Notes under the pieces: generated by a model
Told to the model about the DNA's origin: nothing
Databases searched by the model: none
Seen by the model: only the letters and a program-made list of their open reading frames with translations
Position numbers and translations under genes: made by a program
Shown here: positions 25,871-35,829 of the stretch, in pieces
Layout: each line of letters opens with the position of its first letter
Numbering within the stretch: position 1 is the first letter of the stretch
Assembly (NCBI GenBank): GCA_943787375.1
Contig: CALSME010000006.1
Span: 62,001-126,000 of the forward strand
Length of the DNA stretch: 64,000 nt
Reading direction: 5' to 3'
Origin: an uncultured Polaribacter sp.
GTDB lineage: Bacteria > Bacteroidota > Bacteroidia > Flavobacteriales > Flavobacteriaceae

Positions 25871-28800
25871 ATGAAAAAATTATTTGCATTCATTTTTCTT
25901 GTTTTTTTTGCCAATATAATTGCAGCGCAAACTACAAATTCCGTCTTGTCTCAAGGAGATTGGTACAAATTTTCTATCGATACTACAGGTGTTTTTAAAA
26001 TTGATAAACGTTTGTTGCAACAAATAGGAATTTCTACCAGCAACTTAAACCCTCAGAAAATTCACATTTATGGAAATGGAGGTAATGTATTACCAGTTCT
26101 AAATTCTGATTTCAGAAATGTTGATCTACAAGAAAACGCCATTTATATAGCAGGAGAAAGTGATGGTGTTTTTAATGACAATGATTATATTTTGTTTTAC
26201 GGACAAGGACCACATAGTTGGACCGCAGACACGGACACGCAAACAGCAACGCATCATCAAAACATTTTTTCCGATGAAGCCTATTATTTTATAACGGTTT
26301 CAGATACCGATGGAAAAAGAGTGCAACAAAAAACACCCGTTACAACAACTGTCACCCAGCAAATTACCTCTTTTGATGAGTTTATTTTTTATGAAAAAGA
26401 ACGGATCAATATTTTTGCAGTAGGAAACCAGTGGTTTGGAGAAGATTTGAGTTTCGAGAATACAACCAAAGTCGTGCTTCCTTTCTCAAAAGCGCTTCCC
26501 GATAGTCCTTTGTCTCTTAAAGTTGGTGGCGCAACAGTCTCCTCCACAACGTCAAGTATTGGAGTGCAATTAAACACTCAAGACCCTTTTACCATTAATT
26601 TTCCAGCTGTAAATCCAAGTTCGTTAACCAAAGGATATGCAAATCATCGATCACAAGTATTTGTAAACTCAGCAACCTCTTTAGAAGTGATAGTTACTTT
26701 TAATAACAATGGAAACCCTTCGGCAAGAGGTTTCTTAGACTACATTGAAGTTGTTGGAAAAAAACAATTGATAGCAGATGGGAATCAATTTTCATTTAGA
26801 AGTTTTGAGCAAGCAAATGCTACTGGCAATGTTGAGTTTCAAATATCAAATGCAGCAAGTAGTTTACAATTATGGGACGTTTCCAATCCATTAGAACCCC
26901 AATTTATTCTTAACGAAAGTACTGGAAATACGTTCAGCTTTAAGGCAGAAAACGGCTCTTTAACAGAATATGTTGTCTTAGGACAAACCGATTTTTACAT
27001 TCCAAAAACTATCGAAAACTCCAAAGTAGAAAACCAGAATTTACATGCATTAGCAGATATTAATTATCTCATTATTACCAATAATGAACTAGCAAATCAG
27101 GCACAAAGATTGGCTGACTATCATCAAAATAATTCAAATTTTACGACAAAAGTGGTGGTTTTAGAACAGATTTATAATGAATTCTCTTCAGGATCTAAAG
27201 ATATAACTGGAATTCGAGACTTTATAAAGCATCTTTATGACAACAATTCTGCCGCGGATAAGAAATTAAAATACGTGACTTTCTTTGGAGATGCTTCCTA
27301 CGATTATAAAGACCGAATTGCTGGAAACAACAATATTGTTCCAGTGAAATTATCGAACAACAGTTTTAATTTAGCCCAATCTTATGTTACAGACGACTTT
27401 TTTGTGATGTTAGAGCCTCACGAAGGAGCTATGGTTAGAACACATACTGTTGATGTTGTCACTGGAAGAATTCCTGTCTCGACGATTGCTGAAGCTACAA
27501 TAGTCGTCGATAAAATTGTAAGTTATTATGACAAAGAAGCCATTGGTGATTGGAGAAACACCATTACGCTTTTAGCCGATGATATCGATCAAACCGCAGA
27601 TATTCAAATACAAAGTGGCGTAGAGTCTATTGCCGATGATATAAAAAATAACAAACCAATTTTTAATGTCAATAAAATATATGTAGACTCTTATGTTCAA
27701 GAAAATTCATCTGGAGGCGAACGCTATCCACAAATAAAAACAACCATTACAAATGCTATTGAAAAAGGAACATTAGTTTTTAATTATTTTGGACATGGAG
27801 GTGAAGATGGTTTTGCTTCCGAAAGAATTTTAGAAAAACCTCAAATTCAGGATTTCAATAATCCGAATACCTTACCATTGTTAATTACTGTTACCTGTGA
27901 TTTTTCTAGATTTGACAATCCAAATAGACTCACAGCAGGAGAACTTACATTTCTCAATCCAATCGGAGGTGCTGCAGCGATGGTAACCACAACTCGTGAA
28001 GTTTATATTTCTGTAGGGCAGAATTTCAACCAAAAGTTAATGCGTTTTATTCTCGAGTACAATCAAGAAGATTTTACCATTTCTGAAGCATTGGCAAAAA
28101 CAAAAAACGAGTTTTCTGATGCGCAAAAATTCTTTATTTATTTCTTTGGGGATCCTGCTATGAAATTGGCAGTCCCAAAGCCAAATGTGTTAATTACTAA
28201 AATGAATGGCATCGACATTGCACAATCGATTGATACATTAAAAGCGCTTTCTAGAGTCAATTTTGAAGGTGTTGTAACCGATAATTCAAACACCACCCTG
28301 ACTGATTTTAATGGAACCTTATCGACTACGGTCTTCGATAAAACCATCGATAAAAACACCTTAGACAATGATGGTTTTGGAGTAGTTTTAACCTTTGATA
28401 CACAAGATAGTAAGCTTTTTAGAGGGAATTCTACCGTTCAAAATGGTACCTTTAACTTCGAATTTATAGTGCCAAAAGATATTAAAATTTCATACGGAAA
28501 AGGAAAGATGAGCTTCTATGCACAAAATGGTCTGGAAGACAAAGCAGGATATAATTTTGATGTGGTCGTTGGTGGAATTAATGAAAATGCTCCGGAAGAT
28601 ACGGTAGGTCCAGAAATTCAGCTATTTATGAACGATGAATCCTTTATTGATGGCGGAAATACAAATGCATCGCCAAATCTAATTGTATTGTTATCAGATC
28701 TTAGTGGTATAAATACCTCAATAACAGCTGTCGACCACGATATTGTTGGTGTGCTAGATGGAGATGATTCGAATCCAATTATATTAAACGATTTTTATCA

Positions 28801-29263
28801 AACAGCATTGGACGATTTTACCAATGGAAAAGTAAATTATAAATTAAGAAATTTAGAAGTAGGGCCACACACCATAAAAATAAAAGCTTGGGATACGTAT
28901 AATAATTCATCAGAAGCAACGTTAAATTTTGTGGTTCTTAGTGATACTACTTTAAACTTAGAAAATGTTTTAAATTACCCGAATCCTTTTGTTAATTATA
29001 CAGAGTTTTGGTTCAATCACAACAAACCAAATGAGCTTTTAGATGTCCAAGTTCAAGTTTTTACAATTTCAGGAAAATTGATCAAAACCATCCATCAAAA
29101 TGTGCAAACTTCAGGCAGTTTGTCAAGAAGTATTTCTTGGAATGGGTTGGACGATTTCGGAAACAGCATTGGAAAAGGAGTGTATGTATATAAACTACGT
29201 GTAAAGTCAACAATGAGTAGCTTAGTTTCAGAGAAGTATGAAAAATTAGTAATACTTCAATAA
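25871..29263 (+). CDS. porU: Type IX secretion sortase PorU
   Basis: A 1130-residue gingipain-like (peptidase C25) protein that cleaves the C-terminal signal from T9SS cargo at the cell surface and can attach cargo to anionic LPS. A signal peptide ends near ANIIAAQ. The N-terminal beta-rich region has the ISTSNLNPQKIHIYGNGG stretch typical of PorU. The C25 domain spans about residues 395-770, with the catalytic His at about 642 (YFGHGGEDGF) and Cys at about 676 (VTCDFSRFDNP). The last 80 residues form its own T9SS-type CTD (YPNPFVNYTEFWF, IGKGVYVYKL). It precedes porV by 38 bp, the usual arrangement. Confidence 0.96.
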   Translation: MKKLFAFIFLVFFANIIAAQTTNSVLSQGDWYKFSIDTTGVFKIDKRLLQQIGISTSNLNPQKIHIYGNGGNVLPVLNSDFRNVDLQENAIYIAGESDGVFNDNDYILFYGQGPHSWTADTDTQTATHHQNIFSDEAYYFITVSDTDGKRVQQKTPVTTTVTQQITSFDEFIFYEKERINIFAVGNQWFGEDLSFENTTKVVLPFSKALPDSPLSLKVGGATVSSTTSSIGVQLNTQDPFTINFPAVNPSSLTKGYANHRSQVFVNSATSLEVIVTFNNNGNPSARGFLDYIEVVGKKQLIADGNQFSFRSFEQANATGNVEFQISNAASSLQLWDVSNPLEPQFILNESTGNTFSFKAENGSLTEYVVLGQTDFYIPKTIENSKVENQNLHALADINYLIITNNELANQAQRLADYHQNNSNFTTKVVVLEQIYNEFSSGSKDITGIRDFIKHLYDNNSAADKKLKYVTFFGDASYDYKDRIAGNNNIVPVKLSNNSFNLAQSYVTDDFFVMLEPHEGAMVRTHTVDVVTGRIPVSTIAEATIVVDKIVSYYDKEAIGDWRNTITLLADDIDQTADIQIQSGVESIADDIKNNKPIFNVNKIYVDSYVQENSSGGERYPQIKTTITNAIEKGTLVFNYFGHGGEDGFASERILEKPQIQDFNNPNTLPLLITVTCDFSRFDNPNRLTAGELTFLNPIGGAAAMVTTTREVYISVGQNFNQKLMRFILEYNQEDFTISEALAKTKNEFSDAQKFFIYFFGDPAMKLAVPKPNVLITKMNGIDIAQSIDTLKALSRVNFEGVVTDNSNTTLTDFNGTLSTTVFDKTIDKNTLDNDGFGVVLTFDTQDSKLFRGNSTVQNGTFNFEFIVPKDIKISYGKGKMSFYAQNGLEDKAGYNFDVVVGGINENAPEDTVGPEIQLFMNDESFIDGGNTNASPNLIVLLSDLSGINTSITAVDHDIVGVLDGDDSNPIILNDFYQTALDDFTNGKVNYKLRNLEVGPHTIKIKAWDTYNNSSEATLNFVVLSDTTLNLENVLNYPNPFVNYTEFWFNHNKPNELLDVQVQVFTISGKLIKTIHQNVQTSGSLSRSISWNGLDDFGNSIGKGVYVYKLRVKSTMSSLVSEKYEKLVILQ

Positions 29264-29301
29264 AAAGTAGATATTTGTAAAATCATAAAAAAACACCCCA
29301 T

Positions 29302-30435
29302 ATGAGAAAAATTGTATTATGTCTTTTCGTTTGTTTTTCATTTGTATTTAAAGCAAATGCTCAGTCAACAGAAATAGACACTAGAGAAATCGGAGGAATT
29401 ACAACAGCAGCACCTTTTTTGTTAATCATACCCGATGCAAGATCTGGCGCAATGGGAGATATTGGGGTAGCTACGAGTGCAGATGCTTTTTCTTTGTTTC
29501 ACAATCCCGCAAAAATGGCGTTTAGTAATCGACAGGTCAGAGCAGGTATTACCTATTCTCCTTGGCTTAGAAACCTAACAGATGATATTTTTACTGGAAG
29601 TGTCTCCTACATGAATCGTTTTAGCGAAAATGCAGCCTGGGGAGCGGATTTTAAATATTTTTCTTTAGGACAAATAGACTTAACAGACAGTGGTGGGAAT
29701 CCTACAGGAATTATAAATCCTAACGAATTTGTTTTCACAGGGTCGTATGCTTTAAAGTTAAGTGAAACTTTCTCAATGGGAGTTTCCTTAAAATATCTTC
29801 GATCTAACCTTGCCTTTACAGGAACTACATCCACCTTACAGCCTATTAACTCTTTTGGTGTTGATGTTTCAGGATATTATCAATCAGAAGAAGAAAACTA
29901 TGGTACTTTTAATGGACGTTATCGATTCGGTTTTAACGTTGCCAATATAGGACCCAAAGTTTCTTATGTTCCAGGGGAAGAAGATTTCATTCCAACAAAC
30001 TTGAAAATAGGAGGTGGGTTTGATTTCATATTAGACGATTACAATACCATTTCTACCACCTTAGAATTTACAAAATTATTAGTTCCTTCACCGCAAGCAG
30101 ACGGTTCTGAAGACGATGTTTCTTGGGTTTCCGGTATTTTCTCCTCTTTTGGAGATGCTGAAGACGGATTTAGTGAAGAGCTACAAGAGTTTACCTATGC
30201 CTTTGGAACAGAATATTTGTATAACAATGCTTTCGCGCTAAGAGCAGGTTACTTTCACGAAAACGAAAATAAAGGAAATAGACAGTTTTTTACAATGGGA
30301 GCAGGTTTTAAGACCAATGCATTAAATGTAGATTTATCTTATTTAGCCAATGCTTCCGACGTAAATAATCCCTTAGAAAACTCTTTACGTTTCTCTGTTT
30401 CATTAGATTTGGGAGAGATTTATGATGATTATTAA
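29302..30435 (+). CDS. porV: Type IX secretion outer-membrane shuttle PorV (LptO)
   Basis: A 377-residue FadL-like outer-membrane beta barrel that binds the C-terminal domains of cargo leaving the translocon and passes them to PorU. The signal peptide ends near FKANAQ. The GGITTAAPFLLIIPDARSGAMGD segment and FHNPAKMAF are hallmarks of the PorV family, followed by alternating barrel strands to the C-terminus. It directly follows porU and is closed by a hairpin terminator, so porU-porV probably form one unit. Confidence 0.95.
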   Translation: MRKIVLCLFVCFSFVFKANAQSTEIDTREIGGITTAAPFLLIIPDARSGAMGDIGVATSADAFSLFHNPAKMAFSNRQVRAGITYSPWLRNLTDDIFTGSVSYMNRFSENAAWGADFKYFSLGQIDLTDSGGNPTGIINPNEFVFTGSYALKLSETFSMGVSLKYLRSNLAFTGTTSTLQPINSFGVDVSGYYQSEEENYGTFNGRYRFGFNVANIGPKVSYVPGEEDFIPTNLKIGGGFDFILDDYNTISTTLEFTKLLVPSPQADGSEDDVSWVSGIFSSFGDAEDGFSEELQEFTYAFGTEYLYNNAFALRAGYFHENENKGNRQFFTMGAGFKTNALNVDLSYLANASDVNNPLENSLRFSVSLDLGEIYDDY

Positions 30436-30470
30436 GAAAGTGCTTTTTTTTTAGTAAGTTCGTACCACAC

Positions 30471-30499
30471 AAAAGCAGTCAGAAAAGGCTGCTTTTTTT
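30471..30499 (+). terminator. Hairpin terminator after porV
   Basis: A stem of AAAAGCAG with CTGCTTTT (8 bp, extended by one wobble and one further pair) and a short A-rich loop is followed by a T7 run. It ends the porU-porV unit and lies just before cdd. Confidence 0.75.
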
Positions 30500-30515
30500 G
30501 ACCAATTTATGCTGT

Positions 30516-30998
30516 ATGAAAGAAATAGAAATTACAACATCGGCCCAGTTATATAACGACATCTCAGAACTTTCTTTAGAGGATAAGATGCTGATGCATA
30601 AAGCAAGTGAAGCAAGAAAAACAGCCTATGCACCCTATTCAAAGTTTAGTGTTGGTGCTGCACTATTATTAGAAAACAATCAAATTGTTTTAGGAAATAA
30701 TCAAGAAAATGCAGCATATCCTTCCGGAATGTGTGCAGAAAGAGTGGCTATTTGGAAAGCAGGTTCTGATTTTCCAGGGGTTCGCATTAAGAAATTAGCA
30801 ATATCTGCAAGTTCATCTATTGCGAGAGTTGATAAACCAATAGGCCCTTGTGGAGCGTGTAGACAAACATTGTCTGAATACGAGATCAACCAAAAAGAAC
30901 CCATGCAAGTACTTTTTATGGGTGAATTTGGAGAGGTTGTAAAAACAAGTTCATTACTTTCTTTATTGCCTTTTTCTTTTGATAGCACATATCTTTAG
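30516..30998 (+). CDS. cdd: Cytidine deaminase
   Basis: A 160-residue homotetrameric-type cytidine deaminase that converts cytidine and deoxycytidine to uridine and deoxyuridine. The zinc site is complete: Cys73-Ala-Glu75 (MCAERVA), with the Glu as proton shuttle, and Cys112/Cys115 in GPCGACRQ. The YSKFSVGAAL and NQENAAYPSG segments form the nucleoside pocket. The start is ATG 30516; a TTG 18 bp upstream falls inside the terminator T-run and is unlikely. A cdd gene next to porV is the known order in flavobacteria. Confidence 0.94.
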   Translation: MKEIEITTSAQLYNDISELSLEDKMLMHKASEARKTAYAPYSKFSVGAALLLENNQIVLGNNQENAAYPSGMCAERVAIWKAGSDFPGVRIKKLAISASSSIARVDKPIGPCGACRQTLSEYEINQKEPMQVLFMGEFGEVVKTSSLLSLLPFSFDSTYL

Positions 30999-31380
30999 GT
31001 TTCGTTTTTTGAGGAAATTCTTGTCAAGCATCAAATAGACGCGTTCCACTAATCCGCAGTTTTTGACAAGCTATTTTATTTGATATTACACTTTATCTAA
31101 TAAATGAACCGCAGATTCAGATAGAATTTTTTTATGAACTTTACAAAAGCCCATTTTGCCTGTTGGATATCGTATTTATTTGAGGTAGTTGACAGTCAGT
31201 TTAAAGGTTTGATTGCGTCTTAAATGAAAAACAGAGCAACCTCTATTGCAATGCTCATGAAGGTTAAGATGAATCGGTATTAAAAGTAGTTTTTGTTTTT
31301 GTTAGTAGTTGTTGTTCAATTCTTTAGTTTGAACTTACCATTAATAATTTGAATGTCAATTTTATAAATCTATTTTTCTG
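30999..31380. other. Gene-free stretch after cdd
   Basis: About 380 bp without a convincing gene. The longest forward frames are 29 and 19 codons with no recognisable product. An 8-bp inverted repeat, CTTGTCAA at 31020-31027 and TTGACAAG at 31063-31070, encloses a relatively GC-rich segment. The rest is AT-rich and leads into the promoter box of the next gene. It may be the remains of a lost gene or hold a small RNA; nothing decides between these. Confidence 0.5.
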
Positions 31381-31388
31381 TATTTTTG
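31381..31388 (+). promoter_or_regulatory. Promoter -7 box for the KASIII-like gene
   Basis: TATTTTTG matches TAnnTTTG exactly and ends 19 bases before the ATG at 31408. It overlaps an in-frame upstream TTG, which argues that translation starts at the ATG instead. Confidence 0.5.
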
Positions 31389-31407
31389 GTTGATAAATTC
31401 CCAATAC

Positions 31408-32472
31408 ATGATTTTTTCTAAGATTACAGGAACAGGTTCCTACATTCCAACCATAAAAAAAGAGAATCACAATTTTATAGACAGCCATTTCTTACATCCA
31501 GACGGTAGTGATTTTTCCAATGGAAATCAAGTCATTATCGAGAAGTTTAAAATGATTACGGGGATTGAAGAAAGAAGGTACGCAGCGCCTCATTTTACGA
31601 CATCTGATTTGGGCTTTTTCGCAGCAACAAAAGCAATTGAAGATGCTAAAATAGATCCTGAATCGTTAGATTACATTATTGTTGCCCATAATTTTGGAGA
31701 TGTAAAAAGTGGTGCAATTCAAAGTGATATTTTGCCAAGTTTGGCAACAAGAGTGAAACACTTGCTAAGAATTAATAACCCCAATTGTGTAGCCTATGAT
31801 ATCCTATTTGGGTGTCCAGGATGGGTAGAAGGTGTTATACAAGCACAAGCATTTATAAAAGCAGGAATTGCAAAAAGATGTTTAGTAATTGGTGCAGAAA
31901 CACTCTCAAGAGTTGTAGATAAGGTAGATCGTGATTCTATGATTTACAGTGATGGTGCTGGTGCATGTATTGTTGAAGCATCTGAAAATCAAGATTCAGG
32001 AATTCTAAGCCATGCAACCCAAACATTTTCTAAAGACGAAGCATATCATTTATTTTTCGGAGAATCAAACGATAAAAATGCAGACAAAAATGTACGTTAC
32101 ATTAAAATGCATGGAAGGAAAATTTATGAATTTGCCCTAACAAACGTTCCAAATGCAATGAAAACTGCACTGGATAAAAGTGGTGTTTCAATAGCTGCTG
32201 TAAAAAAAATCTTCATACACCAAGCCAACGAAAAAATGGATGAAGCCATTATCAAACGTTTTTATCGATTGTATAAACAACCCGTTCCAGAAGATGTGAT
32301 GCCAATGAGTATCCATACATTGGGGAATAGTTCTGTTGCAACCGTGCCTACATTATTAGATTTGGTGCTAAAAGGAAATATAACCCATCAAGAAGTGAAA
32401 AAAGGCGATGTCATCATTTTGGCATCCGTTGGAGCAGGAATGAATGTAAATGCGGTTGTTTATCGTTACTAA
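31408..32472 (+). CDS. 3-oxoacyl-ACP synthase III-like condensing enzyme
   Basis: A 354-residue thiolase-fold condensing enzyme of the FabH/KASIII type. The catalytic triad is visible: Cys136 in LFGCPGWVEG, His271 in IHQANEKM, and Asn307 in LGNSSVATVP. The C-terminal GDVIILASVGAGMNVNAVVY glycine loop is intact. It would condense acyl-CoA with malonyl-ACP, but the N-terminal insertion (about residues 20-45, SHFLHPDGSDFSNG) marks a branch distinct from the housekeeping FabH, so the substrate is open. It has its own promoter box and lies alone ahead of guaA. The start is ATG 31408, because the upstream TTG lies directly behind the -7 box. Confidence 0.82.
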   Translation: MIFSKITGTGSYIPTIKKENHNFIDSHFLHPDGSDFSNGNQVIIEKFKMITGIEERRYAAPHFTTSDLGFFAATKAIEDAKIDPESLDYIIVAHNFGDVKSGAIQSDILPSLATRVKHLLRINNPNCVAYDILFGCPGWVEGVIQAQAFIKAGIAKRCLVIGAETLSRVVDKVDRDSMIYSDGAGACIVEASENQDSGILSHATQTFSKDEAYHLFFGESNDKNADKNVRYIKMHGRKIYEFALTNVPNAMKTALDKSGVSIAAVKKIFIHQANEKMDEAIIKRFYRLYKQPVPEDVMPMSIHTLGNSSVATVPTLLDLVLKGNITHQEVKKGDVIILASVGAGMNVNAVVYRY

Positions 32473-32560
32473 TTATAAAGAATACACGTTATTTTTTAAA
32501 AATTATTAAAATACTATCAAAAAATACCTTTTTTCAGTAACAGAATTTAAACTGAAATAG

Positions 32561-32568
32561 TATTTTTG
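32561..32568 (+). promoter_or_regulatory. Promoter -7 box immediately before guaA
   Basis: TATTTTTG matches TAnnTTTG exactly and ends only 3 bases before the guaA ATG at 32572. Transcription starting 4-8 bases after the box would begin at or just inside the start codon. The mRNA would then be leaderless or nearly so, unless another promoter is used. Confidence 0.45.
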
Positions 32569-32571
32569 CGC

Positions 32572-34107
32572 ATGCAACAAAACAACGTACTTATATTAGA
32601 TTTCGGCTCGCAATACACACAACTAATTGCGAGACGCGTAAGAGAATTAAACATTTACTGTGAAATTCACCCTTTCAATAAACCTCCTAAAAATTTAGTA
32701 GATTTTAAAGCAGTTATTTTATCAGGAAGTCCAAATTCTGTACGTTCAGAAGCTGTACTACATCCAGATCTCTCAGAAATTAGAGGTAAAAAGCCTTTAT
32801 TAGCTGTTTGTTATGGAGCGCAATACTTAGCACATTTTTCGGGAGGAAAAGTGGCCCCTTCAAATACACGAGAATATGGTCGAGCAAATTTATCCTACAT
32901 CAAAAATGAAGAAACTTTCTTTGAAGATATCTCCGAAGGAAGTCAAGTTTGGATGAGTCATTCAGATACGATCAAAGAATTACCAACCAATGCCGTCTTG
33001 TTGGCAAGTACAAAAGACGTTGAAAATGCCGCTTATAAAATCGAAGGCGAAGCTACTTTTGCAATTCAATTTCACCCAGAAGTGTATCACTCTTCAGATG
33101 GGAAACAATTATTAGAAAATTTCTTAGTAAAAATAGCACAGGTTGCACAAACCTGGACACCAGATTCTTTTGTAGATAGTACAGTTCAATCAATACAAGA
33201 TAAAGTAGGCAATGATAAAGTGGTTTTAGGACTTTCTGGTGGTGTAGATTCTACCGTTGCCGCAGTGCTTTTGCACAAAGCTATTGGAGAAAATTTGTAT
33301 TGTATTTTCGTAAATAACGGACTTTTACGTAAAAACGAATTTGAAAGTGTACTTACTCAATACGAAGGAATGGGATTAAACGTTAAAGGAGTGGATGCAT
33401 CCGAACGTTTTTTAACAGCTTTAGCAGGACTCTCCGATCCAGAGAAGAAACGAAAAGCAATTGGAAACGCTTTTATTGAAGTTTTTGATGATGAAGCAAA
33501 TCAAATAAAAGATGTAAAATGGTTGGCACAAGGAACTATTTATCCAGATGTTATTGAATCTGTTTCGGCAACTGGAGGACCGTCTGCAACCATTAAAAGT
33601 CATCATAATGTTGGAGGATTACCAGATTTCATGAAACTGAAAATTGTGGAGCCTTTGCGAATGATTTTTAAAGATGAGGTAAGAAGAGTAGGAGCCTCTA
33701 TGGGAATTGATAAAGAGTTACTAGGTCGTCATCCTTTTCCAGGACCAGGACTCGCAATCCGTATCTTAGGAGATGTAACTCCAGAGAAAGTACGCATTTT
33801 ACAAGAAGTCGATGCTATTTTTATTAATGGATTAAGAACCCACGGTCTTTATGATAAAGTTTGGCAAGCAGGTGCAATGTTATTGCCTGTTAATTCAGTT
33901 GGAGTCATGGGAGATGAAAGAACTTATGAAAAAGTAGTTGCCCTAAGAGCTGTAGAAAGCACGGATGGTATGACTGCAGATTGGGTAAATTTACCTTATG
34001 AATTTTTGCAAAAAACTTCAAATAATATTATTAATAAAGTGAAAGGTGTGAACCGAGTTGTTTATGATATAAGTTCAAAACCACCTGCGACGATAGAATG
34101 GGAATAA
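32572..34107 (+). CDS. guaA: GMP synthase (glutamine-hydrolysing)
   Basis: GuaA converts XMP to GMP with ATP and glutamine in the cytoplasm. The 511-residue protein has a class I glutamine amidotransferase domain with the nucleophile Cys80 ([10 protein letters not shown]) and FHPEVYH. The ATP-pyrophosphatase domain follows, with PP-loop SGGVDST from residue 222, and then the dimerisation domain ending in PPATIEWE. The start is ATG 32572 ([13 protein letters not shown]), matching the family start; a TTG two codons upstream is part of the promoter box. Its last 10 bases overlap an alternative start of the next gene. Confidence 0.96.
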   Translation: MQQNNVLILDFGSQYTQLIARRVRELNIYCEIHPFNKPPKNLVDFKAVILSGSPNSVRSEAVLHPDLSEIRGKKPLLAVCYGAQYLAHFSGGKVAPSNTREYGRANLSYIKNEETFFEDISEGSQVWMSHSDTIKELPTNAVLLASTKDVENAAYKIEGEATFAIQFHPEVYHSSDGKQLLENFLVKIAQVAQTWTPDSFVDSTVQSIQDKVGNDKVVLGLSGGVDSTVAAVLLHKAIGENLYCIFVNNGLLRKNEFESVLTQYEGMGLNVKGVDASERFLTALAGLSDPEKKRKAIGNAFIEVFDDEANQIKDVKWLAQGTIYPDVIESVSATGGPSATIKSHHNVGGLPDFMKLKIVEPLRMIFKDEVRRVGASMGIDKELLGRHPFPGPGLAIRILGDVTPEKVRILQEVDAIFINGLRTHGLYDKVWQAGAMLLPVNSVGVMGDERTYEKVVALRAVESTDGMTADWVNLPYEFLQKTSNNIINKVKGVNRVVYDISSKPPATIEWE

Positions 34108-34124
34108 AAAAAACATTGCTTCTA

Positions 34125-35723
34125 ATGAGAGAATTGAAATTAATTTTGTTTTTATGCTTACTAACGTTTGCTGTTTCTTGTGGTCAACAAAAAAAATACG
34201 TGGAGTATAAAGTTGCTAAAGGGGAAACAATGCGCTCCATAGCCCGTAAGCTAGACATGAAGACCAAAGATTTACGACGTTTAAATCCTGATGTTAGAAG
34301 AAGACCCGCTCCAAACACCATCATTATCGTTCCGAATACGAAATCACTAGCAACTACTAATGCTCAAAAAAAAGCAATCAGCGCAAAGGCATTAGACAGT
34401 ATAGTTGTATTGGTTGAAACGGATTCTATAGCCTTGGCTGCAGCTAATGATGCCAAAAACTTTTTGATTCATGAGGTGAAAAAAGGTGATACTTTTTACA
34501 ATTTAACCCGTTTTTACAATGTTTCTCAAGAGGAATTGATTTATTTAAATCCAGAACTGTCTGAAGGATTGAAATTATTCCAAAAAATTAAAATTAAAAG
34601 CATCAAAGAAAATGTCAACGAAGCGGTTGTTTACAGCGATGAAATTGGAGAAGATGTTTCTTTAAAAGTTGCCTTATTACTTCCTTTTAGAGTTTCAGAA
34701 TATGATACGGTAGCTGCAGATGATATTTTTGAAAATAGTAGATTGGCAAACTATGTGACCGACTTTTACATGGGTGCAGAATTGGCAATCGATTCTTTAA
34801 GATTACAAGGAGTTGGTATCGAGTTAAACGTGTATGATACAGAACGAAATAGCAGTAAAATAAGAACTATTTTAGAAGAAAATGATTTAAATCAAAATGA
34901 TGTAATTATTGGCCCTTTGTATTCAGAAGAAGCAGTAATTGTGGCGAATGAAGTTGAGATTCCCGTTGTTTTTCCAGTATATTCTAAAAATCAATCAAAG
35001 TTTAAATCTTCAAAAATTATAAAAACAGCACCCAACAAAGAAGTTTTCAGTGATGCGATTGCTACACACATTAAAGAAGTGTATACAGAAGGTACAATTA
35101 CTGTTGTAAGTGATGGCAATCCTGAATCAGATTTTCATGCTTTAAAAATGAGTGAAATATTACAAGATATAGATTCAATAAATGAAGTACAGGTATTAAA
35201 AGCAATAGACGGTTATATCGAGAAAGAACGGTTTTTAGAAGGTTTTAAGCAATTAACCAATAATTGGGTTGTACTGGCAACTTCAGACAATGTGGTTGTA
35301 TCTGACGCGATTAATAGCCTTATCAGTTTACCAGATTCCATTACCGCAAAAGTGTTCTCAATGGATAAAGGAAAAGCTTTTGATAAAATTGACGATAATA
35401 AATTAGCGAAAATTGGTTTTACCTATGTCAATGACCTTTTTGTAGATGAAAACTTGGAGCCAACAAAAATATTTAACAAGCAGTACCTCGCTAAAAACAA
35501 GACGTTGCCTTCTTTTTATGCAACCAAAGGTTTTGATATTACTTATGATATTTTAGTGCGTTTGGCATCAGGAGAACCTTTAAAAGAAACATTTAAAAAG
35601 GGAGCTTCCTATCGCGTAGAAAGTAAATTTAATTATAGCGAAGAACTCTTTGAAACAACAGAAAACAAGGGATTGTTTATTTTACAATACAATGAAGATC
35701 TAACATTAACCCGATTAAAGTGA
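34125..35723 (+). CDS. Lipoprotein with two LysM domains and a periplasmic-binding fold
   Basis: A 532-residue predicted lipoprotein. The start taken is ATG 34125, which gives a clean signal peptide with lipobox AVSC and Cys19; an ATG 27 bp upstream inside guaA would add residues ahead of it. Two LysM modules follow: YKVAKGETMRSIARKLDMK at about 27-70 and HEVKKGDTFYNLTRFYNVS at about 110-155. Both should bind peptidoglycan. From about residue 180 to the end lies a type I periplasmic-binding-like domain (VALLLPFRVSEYD, DVIIGPLYSEEA). The architecture is common in Bacteroidota but has no settled role; the C-terminal fold recalls LpoA, an activator of penicillin-binding proteins. It is closed by the hairpin at 35786. 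Confidence 0.8.
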   Translation: MRELKLILFLCLLTFAVSCGQQKKYVEYKVAKGETMRSIARKLDMKTKDLRRLNPDVRRRPAPNTIIIVPNTKSLATTNAQKKAISAKALDSIVVLVETDSIALAAANDAKNFLIHEVKKGDTFYNLTRFYNVSQEELIYLNPELSEGLKLFQKIKIKSIKENVNEAVVYSDEIGEDVSLKVALLLPFRVSEYDTVAADDIFENSRLANYVTDFYMGAELAIDSLRLQGVGIELNVYDTERNSSKIRTILEENDLNQNDVIIGPLYSEEAVIVANEVEIPVVFPVYSKNQSKFKSSKIIKTAPNKEVFSDAIATHIKEVYTEGTITVVSDGNPESDFHALKMSEILQDIDSINEVQVLKAIDGYIEKERFLEGFKQLTNNWVVLATSDNVVVSDAINSLISLPDSITAKVFSMDKGKAFDKIDDNKLAKIGFTYVNDLFVDENLEPTKIFNKQYLAKNKTLPSFYATKGFDITYDILVRLASGEPLKETFKKGASYRVESKFNYSEELFETTENKGLFILQYNEDLTLTRLK

Positions 35724-35785
35724 CCCCTCGCACTTTTATGAAAGGTACAAAACGAATAAAGGTTTTGAAACCAAAATCTCAAACA

Positions 35786-35813
35786 AAAAAAACCGCTTTA
35801 AAGCGGTTTTTTT
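35786..35813. terminator. Bidirectional palindromic hairpin
   Basis: A perfect palindrome, seven As then CCGCTTTAAAGCGG then seven Ts, lies between the convergent LysM lipoprotein gene and the small membrane-protein gene. The T-runs on both strands make it a terminator for both. Confidence 0.88.
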
Positions 35814-35829
35814 AGATTTAAAAAGAAGA

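Noticed and set aside
31134..31223. A 29-codon frame in the gap after cdd
   Set aside because: No ribosome-binding purine run, no recognisable product, and stops close by in all frames.
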